From: Chloroflexota bacterium
Lineage (GTDB): Bacteria; Chloroflexota; Anaerolineae; Anaerolineales; UBA4823
Assembly: GCA_030613705.1 (NCBI GenBank)
Contig: JAUWLJ010000028.1
Coordinates: 1 to 11,864 of the forward strand
Direction: 5' to 3'
Length of the DNA: 11,864 bases
In this document: positions 1 to 6,773 of the stretch, in pieces
Layout: every line of letters starts with the position of its first letter
Numbering within the stretch: the first letter of the stretch is position 1
Translations under genes and position numbers: made by a program
Notes under the pieces: generated by a model
Told to the model about the DNA's origin: nothing
The model's database searches: none
Seen by the model: the letters and a program-made list of their open reading frames with translations, nothing else

Positions 1-834
1 CTGGGACTCAACGACGTCAGCAGCAAGAATGTTTTCGTGAAGCCCAACTTCAACAGCCCCGATCCAGCGCCCGGCTCCACTCACCCAGACGTCCTCCGCA
101 CGCTCGTATCCATGCGACATGCAAATGGTGCTGACCAGATAACTGTCGGAGCCCGCAGCGGGATGGGCGACCCGCGCTACACGATGCAAAAGATCGGGGT
201 TTACGAGATGGCTGCAGAGCTGGGCTTCAATATTTTAGTTTTTGATGATCTGCCAGCAGAAGATTGGATCATGATCGAGCCGCTAAGAAGTCGTTGGCAG
301 CAGGGCTTTCCTTTTGCCCGACCTTGCCTGGAGAATGACGCCATCATCCAGGCCTGTTGTCTGAAAACTCACCGATTCGGTGGTCATTTCAGCATGTCCT
401 TAAAAAACTCTGTGGGCATGGTCGCCAAACGCAACCTGGTCGACAATCACGATTTCATGCGTGAGCTGCATTCCTCTCCCCACCAACGCCGCATGATCGC
501 AGAGATCAACACAGCTTATACTCCATACTTAATCGTCTTAGATGGCGTCGAGGCTTTCATTTCCGGGGGTCCGGATAATGGCAAGCGGGTTATATCTGAG
601 GTGGTGCTCGCAGGTACAGACCGGGTGGCCATCGACGCTGTGGGTGTTGCCCTTCTGCGCTACCATGGCTGCCAGACCGAAGTTGCACGCGGTAAGATCT
701 TCCAGCAAGACCAGATAAAAAGAGCCGTCCAGTTGGGTTTGGGGGTGGAAAGCCCGCATAAAATTGAATTTCTCACCGGGGATGCTGAGAGTGCTGCTTA
801 TGCCACCCAAATCCAGGAAACACTCCTTTCTTGA
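1..834 (+). CDS. DUF362 domain protein, 5' end outside window
   Basis: The frame is open from base 1, so the true start lies upstream; the GTG at 37 is only the Val of the motif VFVKPNFN and is not a credible start. 277 residues are visible. Family hallmarks seen are the lysine-Pro-Asn strand (VKPN), the stretch KTHRFGGHFSMSLKNSVGM that matches the DUF362 'K-T-H ... lKN-x-G' core, a central LDGVEAF segment, and ISEVVLAGTDRVAIDAVGVALL, which matches the usual 'aG-D-p-vavDav' end. DUF362 proteins are often found next to, or fused with, 4Fe-4S ferredoxin domains; no CxxCxxC cluster is visible in this part, so this is the ferredoxin-free form or the cluster is absent. The biochemical role is unknown. 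About 210 bp of AT-rich sequence with no clear hairpin separates it from the next gene, so co-transcription is uncertain. Confidence 0.9.
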   Translation: MGLNDVSSKNVFVKPNFNSPDPAPGSTHPDVLRTLVSMRHANGADQITVGARSGMGDPRYTMQKIGVYEMAAELGFNILVFDDLPAEDWIMIEPLRSRWQQGFPFARPCLENDAIIQACCLKTHRFGGHFSMSLKNSVGMVAKRNLVDNHDFMRELHSSPHQRRMIAEINTAYTPYLIVLDGVEAFISGGPDNGKRVISEVVLAGTDRVAIDAVGVALLRYHGCQTEVARGKIFQQDQIKRAVQLGLGVESPHKIEFLTGDAESAAYATQIQETLLS

Positions 835-1048
835 AAGTCAAGATTTCATTCCGACAAAATAATTGATTTCCGCTGAGATATCCCACCGGAATATCACATA
901 ATTATCAACAGAAAATACTTTATTAATCAATGACACCAGCGGAATTTAATGGAATAATAGTATTAGTTTCATCAATAGGGTTGGGACTTCAATTGACATG
1001 GACCATCCCGTTCACAAAATACTAGCGTTACCTGAAAGGGGGTAGCTC

Positions 1049-2842
1049 ATGGCAGATCGTTCATCCACCGCATTTCAACCAGCAAGTCTTGATTCAAATC
1101 GTTCCACAGGGACAATGGATCCAATCTCACCTAGCTCAACCCGAGAGATGGACATTGCCCTCGACACTCTTCAAGGGTCTAAAGACCGTTGGATAAATCT
1201 CGACCTTGGTCGCAAAATCAATATTCTTGATCAACTTATGGTCGATTTCAATGCTGTTGCGGATGAGTGGGTTGCTGTCAGCATGCAGGCTAAGGGTATC
1301 CCAAAGAATTCGTTCGGTGAGGGTGAGGAATGGTTCAATATCGCCATCAGCAACCGCTTAATCCGCCTGTATAAAGGAGCACTATTAGATATCCAGAAGC
1401 ATGGTAAACCCACCATCCCAGGACCAATGACCACCAATCCGAATGGTCAGCTCTCGGTTCAGGTTTTCCCGCAAACAAACATCGACCGCTTGCTCCTGCG
1501 TGGAACCACGTGCCAGATCATCATGGAACCAGGGATAACTCCCAAAAAGCTTGTCCAGGATCAGGCTTCAATCTACCAGCAGGTGGATCCTGCCGGGAAA
1601 ATCACACTAGTTCTCGGCGCTGGCAACACCTCCTTTCTAATTCCAGGTGATATTCTAGCCAAGTCAATTAACGAAGGGCATGTCATCCTCTTTAAACCCA
1701 ACCCAATCAATGAGTATTTAGGACCTCTCGTTGAGTATGCTTTCCGCTCATTGATCGAGCCTGGTTATATGCGGGTCGCCTATGGCGGTGCCGAGCAAGG
1801 GTCCTACCTCAGCCCTCACCCGCTCGTCGATGATCTCCATATGACTGTCTCCCACCGCCCTTTCGAGGCCAGCGTGGGTGGTGCGCGGGCAGAGGGCGCC
1901 CAGCGGATAGCGGCCGCAGATCCACTTCTCAAATAGCGTTTCACCGCAGAGTTAGGCAATATCACTCCCGTGATCGTCGTCCCCGGAGATTGGAGCAAAA
2001 GTGATATACAGGCTCAAGGGATCTATAGCGCCACCTGGCTGGTATATAACGGTGGCTTCGCTTGCCCGGCTCCGCGATTGATAATCCAGTCCAAGAACTG
2101 GCCCCATCGACAGGCCCTCAATCAAGCTATCGCAGATGCATTTACCCAGGTTGAGACCAGGAACGCCTTTTATCCTGGCGCCGATCAGGTCCACCAGCGC
2201 TTCGTCTCAGCCCATCCATCCGCCTTGCAGATCGGAGATACCCCCGAGGGACACCTTCCCTGGACCTTCATTACGGACGTTGACTCGTCGGATGTAAACG
2301 ATATCTGCTTCCAGGAGGAACCGTTTTGCAGTATCTTATCCGAAACCGCCATAGAAGCTGATTCTGTGCCGGAATACCTCGACCGAGCGGTATCATTTGT
2401 CAATAACCATGTCTGGGGAACTCTGCACGCGATTCTTATCATCGACCCACAGACGCAGAAAATTTCCCAAATATCCTCTTCCCTCGAGAAGGCAATTGCA
2501 AACTTGTGCTATGGGACAATATCCGTTAACCAGTACCCAGCCATCTCATACTATATTGGCCTGACCACTTGGGGAGGCTATCCGGGTCACGATATTTACG
2601 ATATTCAATCTGGCACGGGATTCGTCAATAATACTCTCATGTTCTCCAACCCCCACAAATCAGTCTTGCGTGCGCCGTTTAAACTCTCACCGGATCCCTT
2701 TGTGGTCTCCACCAGACGCGCCCACGAATTTGGCGCGAAAATGGCAGCTTATGAGGCTTTCCCCTCCTTCAAGCAGCTGCCCAGCATCATCTGGACTGTT
2801 CTCCGCAGTCCACATGAGCACATATTTAAAAAATCTGACTGA
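1049..2842 (+). pseudogene. Aldehyde dehydrogenase family protein interrupted by in-frame TAG
   Basis: One frame of 598 codons encodes a long ALDH-family protein but holds a TAG at 1934-1936 (codon 296). Before it lie the N-terminal region and the Rossmann part, with VLGAGNTS and KPNPINEYLGP, typical of a roughly 550-600 residue ALDH subfamily seen in environmental bacteria. Directly after the stop, in the same frame, come RFTAELGNITPVIVVPG (the general-base Glu of the ELG motif, codon 301) and GGFACPAPRL (catalytic Cys, codon 339), then the C-terminal domain. The ATG at 1049 has a strong ribosome binding site (AAGGGGG, about 7 nt upstream). The downstream half has no independent start: the GTG at 1970 lies inside the conserved TPVIVV strand. 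The upstream half alone (295 residues) lacks both catalytic residues. Either the gene is freshly inactivated, the stop is read through, or it is a sequence error. The substrate cannot be inferred. Confidence 0.85.
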
Positions 2843-2901
2843 TGTCTCGATTCTTGTCCGGTAAATTTACTGCATAGCCATTCTCTTGAGCATGGATCGG
2901 G

Positions 2902-2929
2902 GTTAACCAATATTAATGGTAACTTTTTT
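2902..2929 (+). terminator. Rho-independent terminator after the ALDH gene
   Basis: GTTAACCA (2902-2909) can pair with TGGTAAC (2917-2923) with one bulged A, and six T residues follow at once (2924-2929). The stem is short and AT-rich, so it is probably of modest strength. It lies about 60 bp after the ALDH stop codon. Confidence 0.55.
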
Positions 2930-3085
2930 ATCATCTTGGGTTTATATACATAGACCTATTTTTCTTTATGATTGATAAAATCCACGGCAAATGGCCCAGA
3001 AAGGAGAGTATTTACAACTGAATTAGGTATCAGAAATAATAAACCATAATAACATTCATCATCGTCAAAACAAGGAGCATTCATA

Positions 3086-3640
3086 ATGGATAGAATTATT
3101 AAAGCTTTTACCTTTAAAACTGAGGTGTACGCCGAGGTCGAAAGCGACACTTCCTTTACCACCACGGCCTGGATAATTGTCGCTGTCGTTAGCTTTCTAA
3201 ATGCACTAGGTGCGAGTTCTATTGACAATGTATTGAACTGGCTCCTTGGTGCACTAGGTAGCGCCATATTTGCCATCATTGGTTTCGCCATTGCCGCATT
3301 TGTTATTGACTTAGTTGGTCGCTCAGTTTTTAAAGCCGAATCCAGCTTTAACGAAATTGTTCGCACCGTTGGTCTGGCTTATGTATGGCAAATATTTGGC
3401 TTACTTGGTATATTTGGATTGTTCTTGGCATGCATTACAGGACCGATAAAAGTTATTGCCGGGATACTTTGGGTTATCGCAGCTTTCATTGCTGTGAAGG
3501 AAGCCTTAGACCTTGAGTGGCTGCAGACGATCATCACAGTAGTTATTGGTTGGATCGCATTTTTCGTCGTTGTAGTGATTGGCGGATTCATCCTAGGTGC
3601 CATTGGACTCGCAGGTGCCGCGATTTTTGGGGCTTTCTAA
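3086..3640 (+). CDS. YIP1-like multi-pass membrane protein
   Basis: A 184-residue, very hydrophobic protein. Predicted membrane segments lie near residues 28-45, 51-77, 97-115, 119-138 and 147-183, the last long enough to be two helices. The soluble N-terminus (MDRIIKAFTFKTEVYAEVESD) reads like the bacterial YIP1 family, where a short amphipathic start with acidic residues comes before the first helix; the charged loop around 79-92 (RSVFKAESSFNEIVRTVG) also fits that family's pattern. The start ATG has a clear AAGGAG at 3072-3077, 8 nt upstream. Terminators on both sides (2902-2929 and 3667-3694) show it is a one-gene unit. The function of bacterial YIP1-like proteins is not established, and nothing in the neighbourhood suggests one. 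Confidence 0.78.
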   Translation: MDRIIKAFTFKTEVYAEVESDTSFTTTAWIIVAVVSFLNALGASSIDNVLNWLLGALGSAIFAIIGFAIAAFVIDLVGRSVFKAESSFNEIVRTVGLAYVWQIFGLLGIFGLFLACITGPIKVIAGILWVIAAFIAVKEALDLEWLQTIITVVIGWIAFFVVVVIGGFILGAIGLAGAAIFGAF

Positions 3641-3666
3641 AGTTTTATATCCTTTCCAATCATAGG

Positions 3667-3700
3667 CGGTTTGAGGAATTTGTCTCTCAAACCGTCTTAA
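3667..3700 (+). terminator. Rho-independent terminator after the YIP1-like gene
   Basis: CGGTTTGAG (3667-3675) and CTCAAACCG (3686-3694) form a perfect 9-bp stem around a 10-nt loop, followed by a T-rich but not pure T stretch (TCTTAATTT). It lies 26 bp after the stop codon. Confidence 0.7.
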
Positions 3701-3932
3701 TTTCCCCTTATTAATTATGGCTATGCGCATTGTTTCTTCTATTCTTATAATCTGCTTTCGACTCCATATTAATTGAAAGGCTTCCTCTTCTACAAAATCA
3801 AACTTCCAAAATTCCAGCTGAGTATAGTGCTATACCTCCACCCAATAAACCTTCTTGATCATCCAAGATTTGCTGATTCTTAGATCTTGATGTATATTCT
3901 CTTATAAGTGGAACCGTGATTTTTGTGCTGCC

Positions 3933-4646
3933 ATGAATAAGAAGTGGGTATTGACCCTTTCAATCTGCCTTTTCCTCGTATTAGTTGGAGGAGCAATGTT
4001 CAATTATTTTCGTAAGTCTGAACCTGAAATCAGATCCGAATCGGGTGACTGGATATCTCTTCCTGAACCAGCTCATGACGGTCAGACATCGATTGAAAAC
4101 GCCCTCCTCAAGCGGCAATCTATCCGTCAATACGCACCTGATCCCTTGACCTTAGCTGAGGTATCACAGCTGCTTTGGGCTGCTCAAGGTATTAATCGAC
4201 CGGGTGGCTATCGCACTGCTCCCTCAGCGGGGGCACTTTATCCAGTTGAGCTGTATTTGGTCAGTGGTCAGGTAGACCAGCTACCCTCTGGGGTTTACCG
4301 CTACCATCCGGAAAACCACAGTTTAGAGCAGTTAATGTTGGGTGATTTCCGCCGGGAACTCAGCCAGGCGGCTTTGAATCAAGAGTCAGTTCAGGATGCA
4401 GCTGCTGTTATTCTCATCTCAGCCATCTACCAGCGTACTACCGGGAAATACGGAGACCGCGGCATCCAGTACGTGCACATGGAGGTCGGCAGTGCTGCAG
4501 AAAATGTCTACCTGCAGGCAGTTTCTCTCAATTTAGGCACTGTATTTATCGGAGCTTTTAACGACGACCAGGTTAAGAGCCTTCTCAATCTGGATGTTCA
4601 AGAACAACCATTATGTCTCTTACCAGTCGGCAAGATCGCTCCGTAA
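3933..4646 (+). CDS. Membrane-anchored SagB-type nitroreductase-family protein
   Basis: 237 residues. An N-terminal hydrophobic stretch (about residues 5-25, after MNKK) acts as a signal anchor; it has no lipobox Cys. After a short linker comes a SagB/ThcOx-type nitroreductase fold: the FMN phosphate-contacting R-x-S-x-R (R61, S63, R65 in KRQSIRQY), LLWAAQGIN, the family hallmark APSAGALYPVELY (96-108), GVYRYHPENHSLEQL (120-134), and the C-terminal HMEVGSAAENVYLQAVSLNLGTVFIGAF. Stand-alone proteins of this type, without a cyclodehydratase or precursor peptide, are common in bacteria and archaea and have no assigned substrate; none of those biosynthesis partners occurs here. Placement outside the membrane is an inference from the signal anchor. 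No good ribosome binding site precedes the ATG, but its position before the anchor makes this start the natural choice. Confidence 0.85.
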   Translation: MNKKWVLTLSICLFLVLVGGAMFNYFRKSEPEIRSESGDWISLPEPAHDGQTSIENALLKRQSIRQYAPDPLTLAEVSQLLWAAQGINRPGGYRTAPSAGALYPVELYLVSGQVDQLPSGVYRYHPENHSLEQLMLGDFRRELSQAALNQESVQDAAAVILISAIYQRTTGKYGDRGIQYVHMEVGSAAENVYLQAVSLNLGTVFIGAFNDDQVKSLLNLDVQEQPLCLLPVGKIAP

Positions 4647-4772
4647 CCCTGCCATGAATTTGTTAGATTTTAGTGGTTGTTCCAAATCCGCACAAAACGC
4701 TTTCCTGCCCTGTGTATGGTTACCCGTGGGTTATATCCCCCCCAAAGGTATCCCACATTAATTAATGCAACT

Positions 4773-4799
4773 TCCTTGATACATGTAAAATATCAAGGA
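4773..4799. repeat. Perfect 9-bp inverted repeat upstream of the small-protein gene
   Basis: TCCTTGATA (4773-4781) and TATCAAGGA (4791-4799) are exact reverse complements separated by CATGTAAAA. It carries TTGAT and ATCAA half-sites like those of FNR, but they are 11 bp apart instead of 4, so it is not a normal FNR box. No T run follows, so it is unlikely to be a terminator for the SagB-type gene. It could be an operator or a leader hairpin. Confidence 0.6.
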
Positions 4800-4868
4800 T
4801 AGATTTGGACCCTTTCTGGTATTGATTAATTGGAGATTTTAGAGTAAAGTAAGTGTTGAAGTTCATAC

Positions 4869-4902
4869 TTGACATCAGGGGAAGTATACCAACCAGATGT
4901 CA
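4869..4902 (+). promoter_or_regulatory. Inverted repeat in the leader of the small-protein gene
   Basis: TGACATC (4870-4876) and GATGTCA (4896-4902) are exact reverse complements; past one A/A mismatch, GG can pair with CC, and a GTATAC palindrome lies at the centre. The left arm overlaps a perfect -35-like TTGACA (4869-4874), but no convincing -10 lies 16-18 bp downstream. The repeat ends 19 bp before the AAGGAG of the gene at 4934, so it could be a repressor site or a hairpin affecting translation. Confidence 0.45.
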
Positions 4903-4933
4903 TTTTACACTAATTTATACGAAGGAGATTACC

Positions 4934-5134
4934 ATGGCATTTAGTTTCGTGAATTCAAAAGGTGTTACCTATTATCTGCACGGAAATGCACGCACCACCA
5001 AGAGCGGCAAGACCTCCTGGCTGTACTACTTCGCCAAGGCAGAAAAACCTGAAGGCGGTTTGGATGCAGTCCCTGATGGCTACGTCGTCGTCGAGAACAA
5101 GAATGGTCTTCCCTTGCTCAAGAAATCAACCTAA
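4934..5134 (+). CDS. Conserved small protein of unknown function (66 aa)
   Basis: The ATG at 4934 has an ideal AAGGAG at 4922-4927 (6 nt spacing); the same frame is open further upstream to an ATG-less TTG at 4853, but that extension runs through the leader inverted repeat and is rejected. The product starts MAFSFVNSKGVTYYLH and continues with a basic TTKSGKTSW stretch, YYFAKA, DAVPDGYVVVENKNGLPLLKK. This pattern (N-terminal FVNSKG-x-TYYL, central YYFA, C-terminal P-x-GY-x-V-x-E ... GLP-x-LKK) resembles a family of 60-70 residue hypothetical proteins that I recall from several bacterial phyla; no function is known to me. It has no signal peptide, membrane helix or cysteine. The strong ribosome binding site, structured leader and strong terminator at 5159 point to a single-gene unit with high or tightly controlled expression. 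Confidence 0.78.
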   Translation: MAFSFVNSKGVTYYLHGNARTTKSGKTSWLYYFAKAEKPEGGLDAVPDGYVVVENKNGLPLLKKST

Positions 5135-5158
5135 CCATTCCTGTACAAAATAGCTAAG

Positions 5159-5204
5159 AAAAAAACCACTGGTCCTGCAGAACTTTTTCCAGCGGTTTTT
5201 TTTT
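5159..5204 (+). terminator. Strong Rho-independent terminator after the small gene
   Basis: AAAAAACC-A-CTGG (5160-5172) pairs with CCAG-C-GGTTTTTT (5189-5201) with a single internal A/C mismatch, and nine T residues (5196-5204) end it. The mirrored A run on the left arm means it could also work on the opposite strand. Confidence 0.88.
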
Positions 5205-5776
5205 ATTGCTTAGTTTCTAGCCAGGGTTCGATCTTTTTTTTATCTGGCTGTGGGTCAGGGGACAGACAGGGTAAGCATAGTGCTCCATGTTTATACCCTC
5301 ATCATGATACAACGGCTCGATTAACTCATCTAGGAGTATCGATCATGGCTAATCTGCGCCGGGAGGATGCACCCTAGGAGAGCACCTGGGATTTCTCTTC
5401 GTTTATCAGGATCGGCAAGGCTGGCAGCTGGTTTTTGAGTCGGCAAGGTCAAAATAAGTCAAGTTAGCTGGATACACTGGAAAACTGAAACACGGACCAG
5501 CTGTATTGCTGGATTAGTTCGACTCAGATAACTCCCACATGCGTAACGTGTTGAAACCCTATACCTTTTCTAGGACCGCGGCATCGGTGGGCTCAAACAA
5601 CCTGGATGCAAATCCAGCACTGCTCCAAGCATGTGCACATATTATGGTCAGATTAGAGCTGCGTTTTCGAACCCCCGTGCGTATCTTCCAAGGCTGATTT
5701 CCCGCTATTGCAGTTGTGATAAAATAGGTAAGTAGATATTTTTGAGCAATTTTACCTTGTTATTATTTTCACAATT
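5205..5776. other. Gene-poor interval, 570 bp
   Basis: No frame gives a convincing gene. A small stem-loop CTGGAT-GCAA-ATCCAG (5602-5617) has a GNRA-type tetraloop but no further conserved RNA shape that I recognise. A stretch at 5353-5457 reads GFLFVYQDRQGWQLVFESARSK before a TAA, protein-like enough to be a decayed coding remnant, but it has no start and is too short to identify. No tRNA and no transposase fragment was seen. The last 60 bp hold the leader of the regulator at 5777. Confidence 0.6.
5714..5774 (+). promoter_or_regulatory. Nested inverted repeat just before the regulator start codon
   Basis: TTGTGA (5714-5719) matches TCACAA (5769-5774), and AGGTAA (5726-5731) matches TTACCT (5752-5757) inside it, with an uneven AT-rich stretch between the two arms. 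The outer right arm ends two bases before the ATG at 5777, where no Shine-Dalgarno sequence is visible. It might be an autoregulatory site or a leader hairpin; the spacing does not fit one CRP or FNR dimer site. Confidence 0.3.
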
Positions 5777-6484
5777 ATGGCAATCTTAGCAGGCAACCCT
5801 ACTCACCTTTTGGCTCCGATCGGCTTCTTCCACCAACTATCCTTCCAGGATTTGGATGAAATTGCCTCCACAGCCACCCATCGAGAATACGATAAAAACA
5901 CGTATCTATTCCACCAGGGCGATCAAGCCCGACGTTTTTGCGTATTGGTGAAGGGGAAGGTAAAACTGACACAGCTTACCGAAGATGGGCAACAAATAAT
6001 TCTGCGCTATGTCAGTCCTGGTGAAGCATTTGCAGTCGTTGCTGTATTGAGTAAAATTCCTTATCCGGTTACGGCAACTACAGTCAACCAGGTTTCGCTA
6101 CTGACCTGGGAAGATCAGGTTATGCTGGATTTGATGAAAAAATACCCCCAGCTGGCCATTAACTCCCTCCGCATCCTTGCCGGCCGAATACAGGAATTTC
6201 AGGACCGTTTCCGCGAGCAGGCAACAGAGCGCGTTGAAAGAAGAATTGCCCGCGCTTTGTTGCGTTTAGCCAGCCAGACCGGCCGTAAATTAGATCGAGG
6301 CATCCTGATCGACATCGCCCTCACCCGACAGGACCTGGCGGAGATGACCGGCACCACCCTCTACACCGTCAGCCGCACGCTGAGCCAATGGGAAAAAGAT
6401 GGTCTGGTGAGCAGCCAAAGGGAACAGGTAACCATCCTGGCTCCCCACCAGCTGGTAGTCATTGCCGAAGATATGTCCAAATAG
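5777..6484 (+). CDS. Crp/Fnr-family transcriptional regulator
   Basis: 235 residues, normal family length. Residues about 17-135 form the cyclic-nucleotide-binding-like beta barrel (FHQGDQARRFCVLVKGKVKL, then the PGEAFAVVAVLSK loop), followed by the dimer helix and a winged helix-turn-helix at about 184-205 (RQDLAEMTGTTLYTVSRTLSQWEKDGLV). The single Cys (C55) and the absence of an N-terminal Cys cluster rule out an FNR-type 4Fe-4S sensor. The phosphate-binding loop lacks the Arg-Ser/Thr pair of true CRP and instead reads YPVTATT, so cAMP binding is unlikely; NO- or haem-responsive members of the DNR/NnrR kind are closer in style, but the signal is unknown. The recognition helix has Tyr (Y196) where FNR has the specificity Glu of E-x-x-S-R. 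It stands alone, directly upstream of the nos genes, and is the obvious candidate to regulate them. Confidence 0.92.
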   Translation: MAILAGNPTHLLAPIGFFHQLSFQDLDEIASTATHREYDKNTYLFHQGDQARRFCVLVKGKVKLTQLTEDGQQIILRYVSPGEAFAVVAVLSKIPYPVTATTVNQVSLLTWEDQVMLDLMKKYPQLAINSLRILAGRIQEFQDRFREQATERVERRIARALLRLASQTGRKLDRGILIDIALTRQDLAEMTGTTLYTVSRTLSQWEKDGLVSSQREQVTILAPHQLVVIAEDMSK

Positions 6485-6496
6485 CTCCAGCTCCCA

Positions 6497-6554
6497 CCAA
6501 TGCCCTGGTTCCAAGGCTCGGCGTTGGACCCTTCCAGCCCCCCCCTTTTTTTTT
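6497..6554 (+). terminator. Possible terminator after the Crp/Fnr gene
   Basis: An 8-bp stem (6497-6504 with 6520-6527, one G-U) is followed by 10 mixed bases, then C8 (6538-6545) and T9 (6546-6554). The gap between stem and T run is unusual, so termination here is only possible. Confidence 0.35.
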
Positions 6555-6710
6555 CTCCGATCCCAATAATCTACTTAACTTTATCCGGGTTCCAATACCT
6601 TGCATTGGAATCACCTGACATCTCTTCCCCTTTACTCCCGCAGCTCCCTCACTCCCTCACGCCACCCGCTCGCTAATCTCCTTCAGCCCGCCTCCACCCA
6701 GCTCTTTCCC

Positions 6711-6730
6711 TCTTTGCGCTAGCACAAAGA
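6711..6730. promoter_or_regulatory. 20-bp palindromic operator candidate for the nos unit
   Basis: TCTTTGCGCTAGCACAAAGA is symmetric at 18 of 20 positions. Its centre, 6720.5, is 41.5 bp upstream of the start site expected from the -10-like TATCAT at 6750-6755 (about 6762). That is the class II activator position used by CRP/FNR-type proteins. The half-site differs from both FNR (TTGAT) and CRP (TGTGA), which fits the non-standard recognition helix of the regulator encoded just upstream. The link to that regulator is inference. Confidence 0.55.
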
Positions 6731-6749
6731 ACAAAATCGATAAGAAAAG

Positions 6750-6755
6750 TATCAT
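6750..6755 (+). promoter_or_regulatory. -10-like hexamer of the nos unit
   Basis: TATCAT matches the sigma-70 -10 consensus at five of six positions. There is no -35-like hexamer 17 bp upstream (AAGAAC), as expected for an activator-dependent promoter. The predicted transcription start is about 6762, leaving a roughly 32-nt leader before the TTG at 6794. Confidence 0.4.
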
Positions 6756-6773
6756 TTAGCTGCTATCAGCTAA
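6756..6773. promoter_or_regulatory. Perfect palindrome TTAGCTG-N4-CAGCTAA at the predicted start site
   Basis: Two exact 7-bp arms (6756-6762 and 6767-6773) around CTAT make an 18-bp site that overlaps the predicted transcription start and ends six bases before the ribosome binding site of the DUF1858 gene. The position suits a repressor site; if transcription starts further upstream it would instead form a hairpin in the leader. Confidence 0.5.

Noticed and set aside
37..834. GTG at 37 as the start of the DUF362 gene
   Set aside because: The frame is open to base 1 and the residues before it (LGLNDVSSKNVF) continue the conserved first strand.
1934..1936. TAG as a pyrrolysine or other recoded codon
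   Set aside because: No Pyl genes or recoding element are visible, ALDHs do not need a special residue there, and simple nonsense mutation or base error is the easier explanation.
1970..2842. Second half of the ALDH as an independent gene from GTG 1970
   Set aside because: The GTG encodes a Val inside the conserved TPVIVV strand, and no ribosome binding site precedes it; an isolated half would lack the Rossmann part.
4853..4933. N-terminal extension of the small protein from TTG 4853
   Set aside because: It runs through the leader inverted repeat and has no ribosome binding site, while ATG 4934 has an ideal one.
5219..5249. AGCCAG ... CTGGCT inverted repeat with an inner T run
   Set aside because: The T run lies in the loop rather than after the stem, and a six-base bulge is needed; no function suggested.
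5353..5457. Short protein-like stretch GFLFVYQDRQGWQLVFESARSK
   Set aside because: About 34 codons, no start codon or ribosome binding site; it may be a remnant but cannot be assigned.
5575..5645. tRNA-like look of the CTGGAT-GCAA-ATCCAG hairpin followed by CCA
   Set aside because: The loop is not a T loop (no TTC), and no acceptor, D or anticodon arm can be drawn around it.
6388..6618. 76-codon + strand frame overlapping the end of the regulator
   Set aside because: Out of frame with the helix-turn-helix coding region and running into the low-complexity tract; no ribosome binding site.
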